This document shows positions 18,793-29,439 of a stretch of 33,500 nucleotides of DNA, one piece after another. Location of the stretch: positions 120,001 to 153,500 of the forward strand of contig CAJNDS010002302.1 of assembly GCA_905221605.1 (NCBI GenBank), in the 5' to 3' direction. The stretch comes from Symbiodinium natans (Eukaryota > Sar > Dinophyceae > Suessiales > Symbiodiniaceae). Made by a program: the position numbers and the translations under genes. Positions within the stretch are counted from its first letter, which is position 1, and every line of letters begins with the position of its first letter. The notes under the pieces are model-generated. The model searched no databases, was not told where the DNA came from, and worked only from the letters and a program-made list of their open reading frames with translations.

Positions 18793-18879
18793 CTGCTCAT
18801 CTCCGCGTATCGCCGCTTCAGGCGGCGGGGGCACTCAATCTTCGACCACACGAAGTAGTAGTTGTCATACTTGGCCGGC
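18793..18879 (-). CDS. Candidate exon, unidentified protein
   Basis: Behind acceptor AGTCTTAG the minus strand reads PAKYDNYYFVWSKIECPRRL and then KRRYAEMS before a GT donor (GTGCTAG). The aromatic and basic composition and high third-position G/C favour real coding. The island is flanked by a CCCTAAA tract at 18714-18770 and a TTTAGGG region at 18892-18990. Confidence 0.45.
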
Positions 18880-19472
18880 CTAAGACTGGTTCAGGGTTTC
18901 GGGTTTAGGGTTTAGGGTTTGGGGTTCAGGGTTTAGGGTTCAAGGCTTAGGGTTTCGGGTTTAGGGTTCAGGGTTTAGGGGCGCAGTTTAGGGTTCCAGA
19001 GTTCTTTGGTCTGCAGGGCTTTCGGCGAACAGGAGAAACCAATCCAGCGCTTCAAGCCAAGGGGCAAGGGCCCTTTTGACGCCCTGAACCCTGTTACTTT
19101 GCAAGGCTGAGGGCAGAGTTGCAGGGTCTGCCCCTAAACCCTAAACCCTAACCCTAAACCCTAAACCCTAAACCCCAAACCCTAAACCCTAAATCCTATA
19201 AACCCTAAACCCTGCACCTAAACCCTTCCTCCCTAGGAACCTCCCAGCTTTGGGTCTTTGAAAGTGTGCAGCCCCAACCCTTGAAACCCAAGACTCGGCG
19301 TTTAGGGTTTAGGGTCTAGGGTCTAGGGTTTAGGGTTTAGGGTTTAGGGTTTAGGGTTTAGGGTTTAGGGGTTAAGGCCTTAGGGGGGTTTAGGATTTTG
19401 GGCTTAGGGAAGTCAGTGTTTAGGGGTAGCAAACGTGTCATCATTCTGTCGGCTGCTTTTATAACAAGTTTG

Positions 19473-19590
19473 CCCTAAACCCTAAACCCTAAACCCTAAA
19501 CCCTAAACCCTAAACCCTAAACCCTAAACCCTAAACCCTAAGCCCTAAGCCCTAAACCCTAAACCCCAAACCCTAAACCCTAAATCCCCT
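19473..19590 (+). repeat. CCCTAAA array
   Basis: About 16 units. It marks the left edge of a 1.9-kb stretch with no telomere-like tract (19591-21489). Confidence 0.95.
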
Positions 19591-19679
19591 CCAATGCCCG
19601 TGAAAGCCACGGGTTCGCAAAGTCGAAGTGGTGCTTCACGCCGAACTTGTTCCTCATTCCGGCAGATCAGAGCACGCGT

Positions 19680-19792
19680 GTGCACACGCACAGGACATAC
19701 ACAAACACAGGCACATACACATACACATACACATAGATATACATATATATATATACATATACATATACATATATATATATATATAGATATGG
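19680..19792. repeat. CA/TA compound microsatellite
   Basis: CACACG, ACATACAC and TATACATA repeats in a purine-pyrimidine alternating run. The following 19800-20480 is unique AT-rich DNA in which I see no gene. Confidence 0.9.
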
Positions 19793-20130
19793 AGTCCGAG
19801 GGACTTGTTTCTTTTCTGTTTTTTGGCTCTCTCGTACTTGACAACTATAGTTTGCTTATCAAGTGGTGATCTCTCTCATCTTAATCATTAAGCAACTTTT
19901 TCATTATTTATGTGAGTACATGCTATGTATGAAGTGTTACTACGCTTCATGAAATGCCTTGATCAAATCGAAACAGCTTTTTAGATCAAGTGAGTATCCT
20001 AGTGATTGTTTTCTTACTGGTTAAATAAATTGTTACGTTCTATCGGTGTGTTTTGTATTGTTTTAAGTAATGCGTGTTCAAGTTTGTTGGTCGTGCAGCT
20101 GGGCGACCTGAGAAAAAGACCAAAAAAGGA

Positions 20131-20218
20131 GGGTAGGTCATTCCGGGGGGGGGGGGGGGGGGGGAAAGGAGGTACCGCATAGCTAGCCCGGCTAGCCCTC
20201 CCTCCCAACGACCTACCC
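20131..20218. repeat. Foldback with a 20-G run
   Basis: GGGTAGGTC (20131-20139) pairs with GACCTACCC (20210-20218), enclosing 20 consecutive G (20145-20164) and a CTAGCCCGGCTAG palindrome. Confidence 0.55.
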
Positions 20219-20639
20219 TTGTTTCAGCTTTTCCGAGTATAGTCAGAACAACGAATCCTCAAATCGTATATTGGAGCACCAGGAAATGAAGGACAGAACG
20301 CAAACTCAATTACGTACTAGTGAAATACTATTTATCTACTATGCCTAGACAAGTACAATTTACATAGAAAAGCCTTGAAAATCATAAATGTCTAAGAACC
20401 AAATAATCCACCCAGTAAAGGCTGCAGCACTAAGCATGGGGATGCGGGGTTCGGGGGCAGAACCAGTGCTCAAATGCTCTTTACATGCTACTTGAATATG
20501 AAACTAACCTATTCATATATCCATTAAAGACAGTACTCTTATATACCATGACTAGAAAAGTACAATTTGCATAGAAAAGCATAGAAAAGCGCAATTTTCT
20601 TAGTAGGAACGGGGGGCTCAGGGAGGAAAGGCAGTACGG

Positions 20640-21210
20640 AAAAGCACAACAAAGCAACCAGTACACAAAACACACACACACACACACACAAAAATAAAAA
20701 AAACTACACGCAAAGCCAAAATGAGCAAGAAGAACACAAAAATCAAAGAAACAAAAAAATCAGGACTCTCCACCAATGGTTTTCCGTGCGATTTTGAAAG
20801 TCTTGAAATATGCCCTTTTCTCGAGTTTTTGTAGTCCTTCAACAGCGGAAAAAAAGCAGAAAAAGTGCACACCCAAAGTCCCCCGTTATATGTATATGTA
20901 TATATATATATGCACATACGGACATCTCTCTTATATACATATGTATATATAGGCACTATATTAGATTCATATATATATATATATATATAAGTGTGTGATA
21001 TGTGTGTGTGCGTGTGTGCGCACACACACATACACAGACACATACACATACACATGCACATGCACATGCACATGCACATGTACATGCACATACACATCCA
21101 CATATATGCGTACATATACATACATATACATACATATACAGACATGTACATACATAAACGTAGAAATCTATAGTGTATATATATGTATACATACATATGT
21201 ACAAGTAGAT
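20640..21210. repeat. Purine-pyrimidine alternating microsatellite field
   Basis: (CA)n at about 20671-20690, TA and TACATA runs at 20885-20992, a GTGTGTGCGCACACAC inverted centre near 21010-21035, then CATGCA and CATATA runs to about 21200. Long reading frames on both strands here are low-complexity artefacts. Confidence 0.9.
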
Positions 21211-21551
21211 ATTGATGCCGGGGTTCCGAAAGTTAGTGAAGGGAAGCAATCGTTAGTTACGGTCTACGGGTTCCGACGATGAGGGTAATAGTAGTTTGTG
21301 GGTTTATTCAGGGACAACAAAAAATATATGTATATGCATGAGCATACACTTTTTTGCCATGTGGGACACAAAAAGGGCCCATACACGCGGCAAGGGCGCG
21401 AAACCGGTGCAACAGTGATGAACTCGAAACGCTCAACCCTTAAACCTCAACATTATAGATATCAACCTTGACCCGTAAAACCTGAACCCCAAACTCAAAA
21501 ACCCAAGACCCTAAACCCTAAACCCTAAACCCTAGACCCTAAACCCTAAAC

Positions 21552-21633
21552 CCCAGGGCTCACAACCACAAAGGCCGCCGAGCCACGCATGGCCCTCATG
21601 CCCAGGGCACCAGGCCTCTCTATCAGGGCAATC
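21552..21633 (-). CDS. Candidate exon, unidentified protein
   Basis: Acceptor CTCTATAG, then 27 codons reading IALIERPGALGMRAMRGSAA and FVVVSPG, then donor GTTTAGGG. Third positions are mostly G or C. The 82-nt length and the CCCTAAA-left, TTTAGGG-right flanks match the exons of the identified gene. Confidence 0.4.
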
Positions 21634-21639
21634 CTATAG

Positions 21640-21855
21640 AGTTTAGGGTTAGGGTTTAGGGTTTAGGGTTTAGGGTTTAGGGTTTAGGGTTTAGGGTTTA
21701 GGGTTTAGGGTTTAGGGTTTAGGGTTTAGGGTTTAGGGTTTAGGGTTTAGGGTTTAAACTTTATAGGGTTCAGCGTTTACAGGGTTTAGGGTTTATAGGG
21801 TTTATAGGGTTTATAGGGTTTAGGGTTTATGGGGTTTATAGGTTAAGGTTTAGGG
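21640..21855 (+). repeat. TTTAGGG array grading into the nonamer GGGTTTATA
   Basis: About 18 perfect TTTAGGG units, then GGGTTTATA and GGGTTTACA nine-mers (21757-21845). The same nine-mer variants recur at 13420-13470 and 29338-29412. Confidence 0.95.
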
Positions 21856-22004
21856 TGAACCCCCAAAATGGCTCCAGGTTTGTAGGAGGTATATGGTGCA
21901 ACTTCGCGCCCCTGTGCCTGCAGTGTTACTACCTGCTATTTTCCTGACGTTCCCTTCTTGGGGGTTCTCCCTAAACCCTAAGCCCTAAGCCCTAAACCCT
22001 AAAC

Positions 22005-22102
22005 CCAAGAATGTTCCGCGCGTCGAGAGCGGAAGGGTTTCTTGCTGAGGAGGGACGGTAAACTAGGGATGGCAGATGTCTCGAAATTTTGAGGAACTCT
22101 TG
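22005..22102 (-). CDS. Candidate exon, unidentified protein
   Basis: A 98-nt open island between acceptor GGCCACAG and a GTTTAGGG donor. The peptide starts QEFLKISRHLPSLVYRPSSA and ends ALDARNILG. It is flanked on the plus strand by a CCCTAAA tract on the left and a TTTAGGG array on the right, the arrangement seen around the aspartoacylase exons. Confidence 0.4.
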
Positions 22103-22119
22103 CTGTGGCCACTAAACCA

Positions 22120-22214
22120 GTTAGGGTTTAGGGTTTAGGGTTTAGGGTTTAGGGTTTAGGGTTTAGGGTTTAGGGTTTAGGGTTTAGGGTTTAGGGTTTA
22201 GGGTTTAGGGTTTT
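22120..22214 (+). repeat. TTTAGGG array
   Basis: Thirteen near-perfect TTTAGGG units between two candidate minus-strand exons. Confidence 0.95.
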
Positions 22215-22218
22215 TTGG

Positions 22219-22300
22219 AGTTCATGGCCTCGTTGCCACTGTGCGGGCAGGTGTCAGCGACGACAATTTTCAGCTCCTGCACAAAACGGCTGACCCACAA
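22219..22300 (-). CDS. Candidate exon, unidentified protein
   Basis: Behind the acceptor TTGCCTAG the minus strand reads LWVSRFVQELKIVVADTC and continues PHSGNEAMNSKK up to the TTTAGGG array at 22120-22214. Codon third positions are G/C-rich and the composition is protein-like. The donor could not be fixed. It fits the same-strand exon series of 16-25 kb. Confidence 0.4.
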
Positions 22301-22333
22301 CTAGGCAAATTTGTATATCAAAGAAAGAGATAC

Positions 22334-22379
22334 GGTGAGAAGGAGAGAGAGAGAGGGGGAGAGAGGTAGGGAGGGAGAC
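22334..22379 (+). repeat. Polypurine (GA)n tract
   Basis: GAGAAGGAGAGAGAGAGAGG and similar, almost pure purine. A pyrimidine counterpart is at 26926-26950. Between 22380 and 22490 nothing was recognised, and 22560-22985 is unique sequence without support for a gene, apart from a weak minus-strand candidate near 22500-22553. Confidence 0.8.
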
Positions 22380-23914
22380 AGCTGCATTCAGTGCGATTTC
22401 TTTTGTACTGATGTGCTACTATGAGCAGTAGTACTATTGCTTTGGTGAATATCTGTACTATATGTGTCTGTGCACTAATGACACTAGTATTGCTATGACG
22501 AGGCTGTGTCCAGCCTTGCGCGGTAGAAACCATCCAACATGAAGGAGCCTTCCCTCGAATCAAGAAATCTTCGAAATTATGTCAGGGTTCATATCCTCAG
22601 TAATTGGGCAGGTTTTGGGCGAGAGTTTGGGGCAGGTTTTGAGCGGTTTCAGCTTTGCTTTGGGGAGGCTCTGAAGTCGCGGAGATTTCATGGGTTCGGT
22701 GTGTTTGGGGGGCCCCTAGGGCGGTTTCTTGGGGTGTTTGGGGCCTTTTTCGGCGGATGGAAGAATTCATTCATTCCATTGACAAAGCCAAATATCCCAT
22801 GAATTTACTGCCAACTTAGTGAAAACCTCGAAGAAGATCATTCTAGGATCTTGCCAAAATAACTGTAAAGCACCATTTAGAGCCAGATGTCTTGCCAAAT
22901 GAAAATCACTTTCGAAGGATATCATTCAATTTGGTCAAAAAGCGAAGGTTTTGATTAATGTCAAATTGCCCATGTTGACCTCAACAACCCTAAACCCTAA
23001 ACCCTAAACCCTAAATCCTAAACCCTAAACTTGGAAAAAACAATGCCAGCAAACAGGTTTACAGTTTTACAGTAAACTGAACAGCAACAGTCGGGGCATC
23101 CTTGCACAGCAGTGACTTGTTCAAGGGATCTTAGGGTTCAGGGTTCAGGGTTTAGGGTTTAGGGTTTAGGGTTCAGGGTTCAGGGTTTAGGGTTTTATTG
23201 TTTTAACATAACATAGCGAGCCGCTCGTGTTGAAAAAGCATACAAGCTTCCATGTGTTCTAGGACGCCATATTCGTGACAACCCGAGATCCAACCACCCG
23301 GTCCCGTCGGAAGATGCCAGCGTTTGGCTGGGCCCAGAGAGGGTAAGAGAAAGGGTGGGCCGGCAAGAACTTGCCTGAGTGGTGCTTGAAAGCCCATTGA
23401 AAAGAAGTGAACATCTAAAATTACCCCTTTAAAGCCCATTGAAATATTATTTAGGAATAGGTTCCCTGAAAAAGGAAAGAAGTGAACAGTTAAAATTCTC
23501 CCAGTGCACTACCCAGCTGCCCTTGGCGCAGGACAGGCAGCCCATTCCTCCAGAAACTAGCGCTAAACGTCGTCATGCAAGTCACGAAATGCAAGCACCT
23601 ATATCATATGACTTCCGTAGTAGGGGGTACTCCGATTCAAAATGATGACTTGGCCCCGTGTCCATGTTGTAGGGACGTTGGTTGAGACGAAAACTGTGCT
23701 GGACGAGTGCTTAAACACCACGCCATGTCCTTGCGTTCCACGATGCCCGGAAGCATCCGACGTGCAGTAGTGCCCATCTCCTGCCGGCAAGGAGTTCACA
23801 GTTCTTAGCGAAGCGGTGGCGGCTGTGTTTTGTTTTGTGGCTGGCAATCATGGAGCCAGCCGGCCTGGCGGAAGGAACCAAGCGTGTTTAAGATGCATTT
23901 GGGCTTTCCGAAGC

Positions 23915-24044
23915 CTTGGAGGTTCAAGGCTTAGTAACCCAATTATATGTGTAGTGATAACCCGCTCAGAAGCCCCTTAACTACCCTCATAGGGTTATAA
24001 TTGGGCTAGAAGTACAGTTCTACTTGGGCTACCAAAAAACCAAG
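23915..24044. mobile_element. Foldback family copy beside a candidate donor site
   Basis: Left end CTTGGAGGTTCAAGGCTTAG, interior CCCCTTAACTACCCTCATAG, right end CTTGGGCTACCAAAAAACC with a deletion relative to the family. It starts 9 bp inside the intron that follows the candidate exon ending at 24054. Another copy is at about 25133-25240. Confidence 0.6.
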
Positions 24045-24053
24045 CCTGTCTAC

Positions 24054-25478
24054 CTTTGTTCGTGCCGAGGGTCCGATGCCGTAATCCTGCATGGACTCGG
24101 CAGAAGCCACGGCATAGAAGCCTTCGGGGGATCTTCGGATGTAGGGCCAGCGCTGGGTTGAAGTGGGATCCCCAAAGGTGGGTAGGGAAATCAGAACCGC
24201 AATTGGGGTTTAGGGGTTAGGGTTTAGGGGTGAGGGTGGCTCCCTTTTTGTATTGAGCAGTCCCAAATGGCACAAACTACGGGGCCCTATTAAGAATCGC
24301 GCCATACTGCAAAGGATGGGGCAGTCCGGCAATTATCGCATATGAAGCTATACAGTTGGGTCTTTGTATAGGCGAATCTTACATGGAAGCTCGACAATAT
24401 ACCCGCCTAAGCAGCCTAAAAGAAAAATGTACCAAGATTCATGCCACGTTTCCCTGTTTAAGGGGACTGTAGGTGTCCCGAATCCCCAATGCTTTGGTCC
24501 TAGACCCTAAACCCTAAACCCTAAACCCTTAAACCCTCGACCCCAATCCTGACTGGGCTGCCTGTGCCCTCTACCAGCCGCGCGGTGTCGATGGAGCCGC
24601 AGGAGGCACAGCAGGTGTCGCCGTAGCGCGTCGTGGTTGCCAGGTGATCGTAGCCTGCACGCCTGAAGCTAATATAGGGGTCGGAATAAGTACAAATAGT
24701 ATTCCCTTAGGATCCCTTTACTATTATACTAGAATAGCCCCCAAAACCTTATTCTAGTTATTCAGGCCCCTATACTACAGAAATGATAGTACGATAGCGA
24801 TACCTTACCAAACCAAAACCTACATTTTGTAGGTTCTAAAACAAAAAGGGCTGCTTGGTTTCTCGGCTTTTAGATTGAGGTTGTGCTGCTAGAGTTGCTT
24901 AGTTGTCCTTCTGGCCTTCTGGGGCCCTAGATCTAGGTTGTCCAGTGTAGGCCCACATGCTCACACGGGATGCTCACGCAACTTTCGTCCTGGATGGAGA
25001 CCCCAAACCCTAAACCCTAAACCCGAAACCCTAAATCCTAAACCCTAGACTCGTCCTTTCTTTCCGAACACTGGCTGTCCCGAGTGCATGCAACAACCTC
25101 GACAAGCCGGGGAACCTCCCTCAATGCAACTTACTTGGGGGTTCAGGGCCACTTGTTTAATGCAGTTATAAGCCCCTTAACTACCCTAATGGGGTTGTAG
25201 TTGGGTTATAAGTACAGTAGTATGATAAAGGAAATGTACGTGGGGCTGAATACCCTAGCCCAAAGAAGGCAGACCGTTTATATATAGCAGGAATCTATCT
25301 AACCACAGGGTTCAAGGTTACCTACCCAGTCTCGGAGTGTACACACACCCAAGCCGATGCCTTCGCATGGTCTGCAGCTCCGACAGGCTGGGGTCCACGT
25401 TCCAGCGCAGCGTCGCATTCTCCCAGTACTCCGCACGCCGCGCCGCGCCACCAGGGAGGAGGTCTTCTGGAGATGGCC
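24054..25478 (-). CDS. Three phase-linked exons of an unidentified gene
   Basis: Exons 25478-25326, 24654-24575 and 24152-24054 join in phase (1, 0, 0). Exon 1 follows GCCACAG, contains EDLLPGGAARRAEYWENATL and ends CVYTPRLG before donor G|GTAGGT. Exon 2 contains YDHLATTTRYGDTCCASCGS with very high third-position G/C. Exon 3 contains RRSPEGFYAVASAESMQDYG and ends GPSARTK before donor AAG|GTAGAC. Here all three donors are GT. The two introns hold a foldback-family copy (about 25133-25240), the 24673-24774 foldback, and telomere-like tracts. The cysteine group CCASC may bind metal, but no family was recognised. A further in-phase exon may precede at 25883-25808. Confidence 0.55.
24673..24774. 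mobile_element. 102-bp foldback (MITE-like)
   Basis: Terminal inverted repeats 24673-24692 and 24755-24774 match at 17 of 20, starting TATAGGGG. It lies in the intron between the exons at 25.3 and 24.6 kb, 18 bp from the acceptor side exon. Confidence 0.65.
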
Positions 25479-25807
25479 CTGTGGCATTCCTCAAAGGGTT
25501 CTAGGCACTCAAGTAACATGCCACAACAGGGCTATCAAAAGCAAGCCACGCACCTACAGTTCCTTAGGGTTTCGGGTTTAGGGTTTCGGGTTTAGGGTTT
25601 AGGGTTTAGGGTTGCCCCCCCCCCCCCCCCCCAACAAATCCCAAACCATATACTACGCTATAGGACATACACGCCCTGCAAGCCCTGAATAGCCTCCAAG
25701 CCCTGTACCCGAAACCCTAAACCCTAAACCCGAAACCCTAAACCCCAAACCCTAAACCCTAGACCCTAAGCAGCCCTGTGTGTGATGACTGGCAAACCTC
25801 AGACCAC

Positions 25808-25883
25808 TGCCCCGGCCCCGACCCGGCCTGGGCGCTTCACCCAGCCGCGACAGGGCGGAGGGCAGGACCGAAGCCAGAAGAAC
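25808..25883 (-). CDS. Candidate exon preceding the 25.3-kb exon
   Basis: After the acceptor CCCTCAG the minus strand reads VLLASVLPSALSRLGEAP, followed by a Gly/Arg/Pro-rich stretch. A GT donor leaves one base, which joins in phase to the exon starting at 25478. The plus strand of the same island also has a long open frame with fair codon usage, so strand choice rests mainly on the phase match and on the neighbouring exons. Confidence 0.35.
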
Positions 25884-26288
25884 CTGAGGGCTTTTGGAGG
25901 GTGTAGGGTTTAGGGTTTAGGGTTTAGCGTTTACAGTTTATGGTTTAGGGTTTAGGGTTTAGGACAAACCCAAAACCCTAAACCAACGAAAGCAGACACG
26001 CGCGCGCACACACACACACACACCCAAAACCCTATACATCCAATAAACCCTAAACAATGAAGTTCTACAAAAGGCCCGGGGTTGGTAAAGCCAAGGTACT
26101 GCGATCATCTTCGCCTCAGAGGTTTTGAGCAGTTAACAGGCAGCTGTAGGTTCATAGAGTATGGCTTTGGGGCTTAGGGTTTAGGATTTAGGATGTAGGT
26201 TTCAGGGTGTAGGGTTTAGGGTTTACGATTTTGGGTTTAGAGTTAGGGGCTTGAAGGCAACTTGTGGACTCGCCAAACAGCCTTAAAC

Positions 26289-26396
26289 AAGTGGGCCGTC
26301 CCTTTCACATCGGGACATGAACTCACTCAGCGCCAAACCATTGTGATGCGAGTCAATGAGCACAAGCAGGAAAGCCGGGCGCTTTGAACCAAATGG
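26289..26396 (-). CDS. Candidate exon, unidentified protein
   Basis: A fully open 36-codon exon lies between the acceptor ACCCTACAG and the donor GTTTAAGG. The peptide includes RPAFLLVLIDSHHNGLALSE. A possible preceding exon around 26450-26495 reads ISRLTYIDRIDFKS and would join in phase 0. The antisense strand is also open for about 32 codons (KWAVPFTSGHELTQRQ), so the strand is not certain. Confidence 0.35.
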
Positions 26397-26763
26397 CTGT
26401 AGGGTTTGGGACTTGGGATTTGGGGTTTGGGGCTGACACGGACTTGAAGTCAATGCGATCAATATAAGTGAGACGGCTGATGCTTTAAGCAGCATGTGTG
26501 GCATATCATGCTGCCAGTTTGGTGATGATGTCATTCAATTTGGGGTTTGGGGCTTGGGGTTTGGGGCCTAGGCTGCGAAGCCTGACATCACAACCTCTGC
26601 CTCCTGCCGATTGCATCGCGCTACTGATCGTCGCAAGAAGTAGGTCTCATGTTGTCTTCTACTGCCTACCGAATATGGGTCCGAAACGTAGGGCTGAACA
26701 CAATACATCATGAGCATACCGATAATATTCTTCATAGAAGTATTATGTGGGTGGTTCTGTCAA

Positions 26764-26864
26764 TTAGGGTCCTTTTTTGCGCCGGGGGGGACGGCGGGGG
26801 GGGGGGGGGGGGGGGGGGGGGGTCGTCCGTTTTGGAAGGTGCCGTACTACACATAGGACCCTAA
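26764..26864. repeat. Foldback with a long poly-G loop
   Basis: TTAGGGTCC (26764-26772) pairs with GGACCCTAA (26856-26864) around an almost unbroken G tract at about 26779-26822. Confidence 0.55.
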
Positions 26865-27499
26865 AACCAGCAAAGCATGCACAGAGTCTGGGTTTAGGGG
26901 GGTTTAAGTTTAGGGTTGACTCTCTTTCTCTCCCTCTCTCTTTCTCTCCTTTGCTGTTTGTATATTTACATATTATGTACACACATATATATATATGTAT
27001 ATATATATACACATATATTTGCTTTTTCTGTTTATTGTTCTTTTTTGCTCTCTCTTTGCTAGCTCACGCTCACTCAATGTGAATATCAACATAAACAGAA
27101 TTGAAAACAAGAGCGTGGGAGCTTTCGGATGTGCGGATTAAGGGTAGTACTTTTTCTTCTACACAGCTGCTATATAACTAGTCCCGGATCCCTGTGACTG
27201 CTTTTGTTTATGGCCATTGCGTGCTTATCCGAAACCCTGAACCCCAAACGCAAAAACAACCACCCTACTTTGGAGTAGACCCTGGAAAAAGTATCAACAC
27301 TTTTTAAGTCTAAGTAGCTATGATATGTTTCTTAGCATTTCCTTGGGCATTTAAACAAAAAAACATACAAACAATAATAATTAAGAATTATTCTTAAGGG
27401 GCCTAGACTGAAGCTCTCGCAGCCCTTACCCCGGTCTCCTGGGGCCCGTCGCAGCCCCACTCAGCTCGCGGAAATGGAAGCTTTGCCCCTCCTCTGTTT

Positions 27500-27715
27500 C
27501 GGGTTTTATAGGGTTTTGGGGCAGTTTAGGGTTTAGGGTTTAAGGGTCTCGGGTTTAGGGTTTAGGGTTTATAGGGTTTTGGGCAGTTTAGGGTTTAGGG
27601 TCTAAGGGTCTCGAGTTTAGGGTTTATAGGGTTTTGGGCAGTTTAGGGTTTAGGGTTTAAGGGTCTCGAGTTTAGGGTTTAGGGTTTAGGGCGGTTTAGG
27701 GTTGAGGGTATAGGG
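27500..27715 (+). repeat. Higher-order TTTAGGG repeat
   Basis: Three or four units of about 55-65 bp, each with TTATAGGGTTTTGGGCAG, then TTTAGGG copies, then AAGGGTCTCGAG. Larger units have been duplicated on top of the basic heptamer. Confidence 0.85.
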
Positions 27716-28165
27716 GGGGTCAACATGGGCTTCAATGGTTCGGGGAGGGGGAGGACACATGAAAGAGCGTCCAACAAGGGGTGGGGGGGTGGGGGGGTTT
27801 CGGGTTTAGGTATCCTAAACCATAAACCATAAACTGGGCTAAACCCTAAACCCTCTAACCCACTAACCCAACAGTTGTGGGCATCTGCAGAGTGCGGCCG
27901 AGTCTGTGGCCTCTAGTTGACTCGCAGGCAACGCTAAACCCTAAATCCTAAACCCCAAACCCCAAACCCTAAAACCCCAAACCCTAAACCCCAAACCCTA
28001 AACCCCAAACCCTAAACCCTAACCCCCCCCCCCCCCCAGCCCCCTTGGCCCTTTGGAGCCATCTCGGGGGCCAGCCCTCCTCAACCCTAAGCCTTCTCCA
28101 CGATTTGCTGAAGAACCCGGCCCAAAAAATGAAAGATGATAATCCCCATGTTGCCCTTATAAGGA

Positions 28166-28279
28166 AGAATATATATATATATATACGCGTAAAAATATAT
28201 ATATATATGTATCCATATATTCTTATATTTATTCCTTTCTATTTATGTTGTGTGTTTTTTTTGTTTTCGGGGGGGGGGG
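28166..28279. repeat. TA microsatellite and poly-G in 28045-28330
   Basis: Two TA runs separated by CGCGTAAAA, AAGAATATAT paired with ATATATTCTT, then ten G. The plus strand at 28045-28160 has an open frame (STLSLLHDLLKNPAQKM) but no donor, so it is not annotated as a gene. Confidence 0.8.
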
Positions 28280-29218
28280 TCTTAAGCAAATAGTAGTTCA
28301 GTTCTAGAAGTATAGAAAAGATAGAGAGATAGGTTTAGGGTTTAGGGTTGTAAGGTTCAGGGTTTGGGGTTCGCGTGTTTACATCCTGCCGTCTGAACTT
28401 TGCAACTCAGCTGATCCTGAAGTCCTTCCGTAAACCCTTCCGTGCTTTTGTGGTCCCTTCATGTGACACAGCTGTGCTCAACCCTAAACCCTAAACCTAG
28501 ACACTGAACCCTAAACGATATGAGGCCTGCAAAGACAGCTAGCCGGCTGCGGTCCGGAGGGGTGCTTTTTAAAGATACGTACGAACAGTAACATCCTGCA
28601 CCTCATAGTCACAACTTCATAATATAAGGTTCCAGGGGGTGTACGTAGGGGAGGAGGCCCCCCAAGAAAGTCTTCTTATGACAGCTTGAGCGCGACTTGA
28701 ACCCCCCTGAGCCCAAACCTAAACCCCAAACCCTAAACAATAAATCCTATGAACCCTAAACCCTAACCCTAAACCCCAAACCCTAAACCCCAAACCCCCA
28801 AACCCTAAACCCTAAACCCTAAACCCTAAACCTGGCCTCCAACCTTGAGTTGATCTGGCGGCAGCTCCATGAGACACCAGCGTGTTCTGCAAGGGGACCC
28901 AGGGAAAGTGGGGGTACTTCCAAAAATGGGGTTTAGGGTTTAGGGTTTAGGGTACCTGGGACCCTCGGTACCCTTAATATACCCCCAACTAGTAAAATCC
29001 TTGTTATAGGAAACCCCCAAAAGGCTACCCCTATTTTCGGAAACCCCCAACTGGCTCGGCAAGCCCAGATCCCTAAACCCTAAACCCTAAACAGAGCTTA
29101 CGGTTTATAGGGTTTTAAACCCTCAACCCTAAACAGGGCTTACGTGGGGTTTCTAGGATTTATAGGATTTCTGCTTATAGGGTTTACAAGGGCTTTTAGG
29201 GTTTAGGGTTTAGGGCTA

Positions 29219-29308
29219 CCTGGGAACCTCTTTACCTACAGCTTTATGGGTTCTACATACTCATGAAGGGGTAGCTACTACTAAACTGTAGGTAAATGGA
29301 GCCCCAGG
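29219..29308. mobile_element. Foldback with CCTGGGGAACCTC-type ends
   Basis: Left CCTGGGAACCTC and TTTACCTACAG pair with the right half (CTGTAGGTAAATGG and AGCCCCAGG). CCCTAAAC follows on the right. Confidence 0.6.
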
Positions 29309-29337
29309 AAAACCCTAAACACAGGGCGTAGTGTTGA

Positions 29338-29439
29338 TAGGGTTTGTAGGGCTTGTAGGGATTGTAGGGTTTACAGGGCTTCCAAGGGTTGAAAGGGTTT
29401 ATAGGATTTGCAGTTTTTTTTTTTTTTTTTTTTTTTTTT
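29338..29439 (+). repeat. Nonamer GGGTTTGTA-type tract followed by a 26-T run
   Basis: Degenerate nine-mers (GGGTTTGTA, GGGCTTGTA, GGGATTGTA, GGGTTTACA) run into 26 consecutive T at 29414-29439. No gene seen here. Confidence 0.85.

Noticed and set aside
20618-21196. 192-codon minus-strand frame
   Set aside because: Most of it is translated microsatellite (YMCMCM, YIYIY).
21856-21880. Similarity to the dinoflagellate spliced-leader sequence (CCAAAATGGCT)
   Set aside because: Only about 11 bases match and the rest of the leader is absent.
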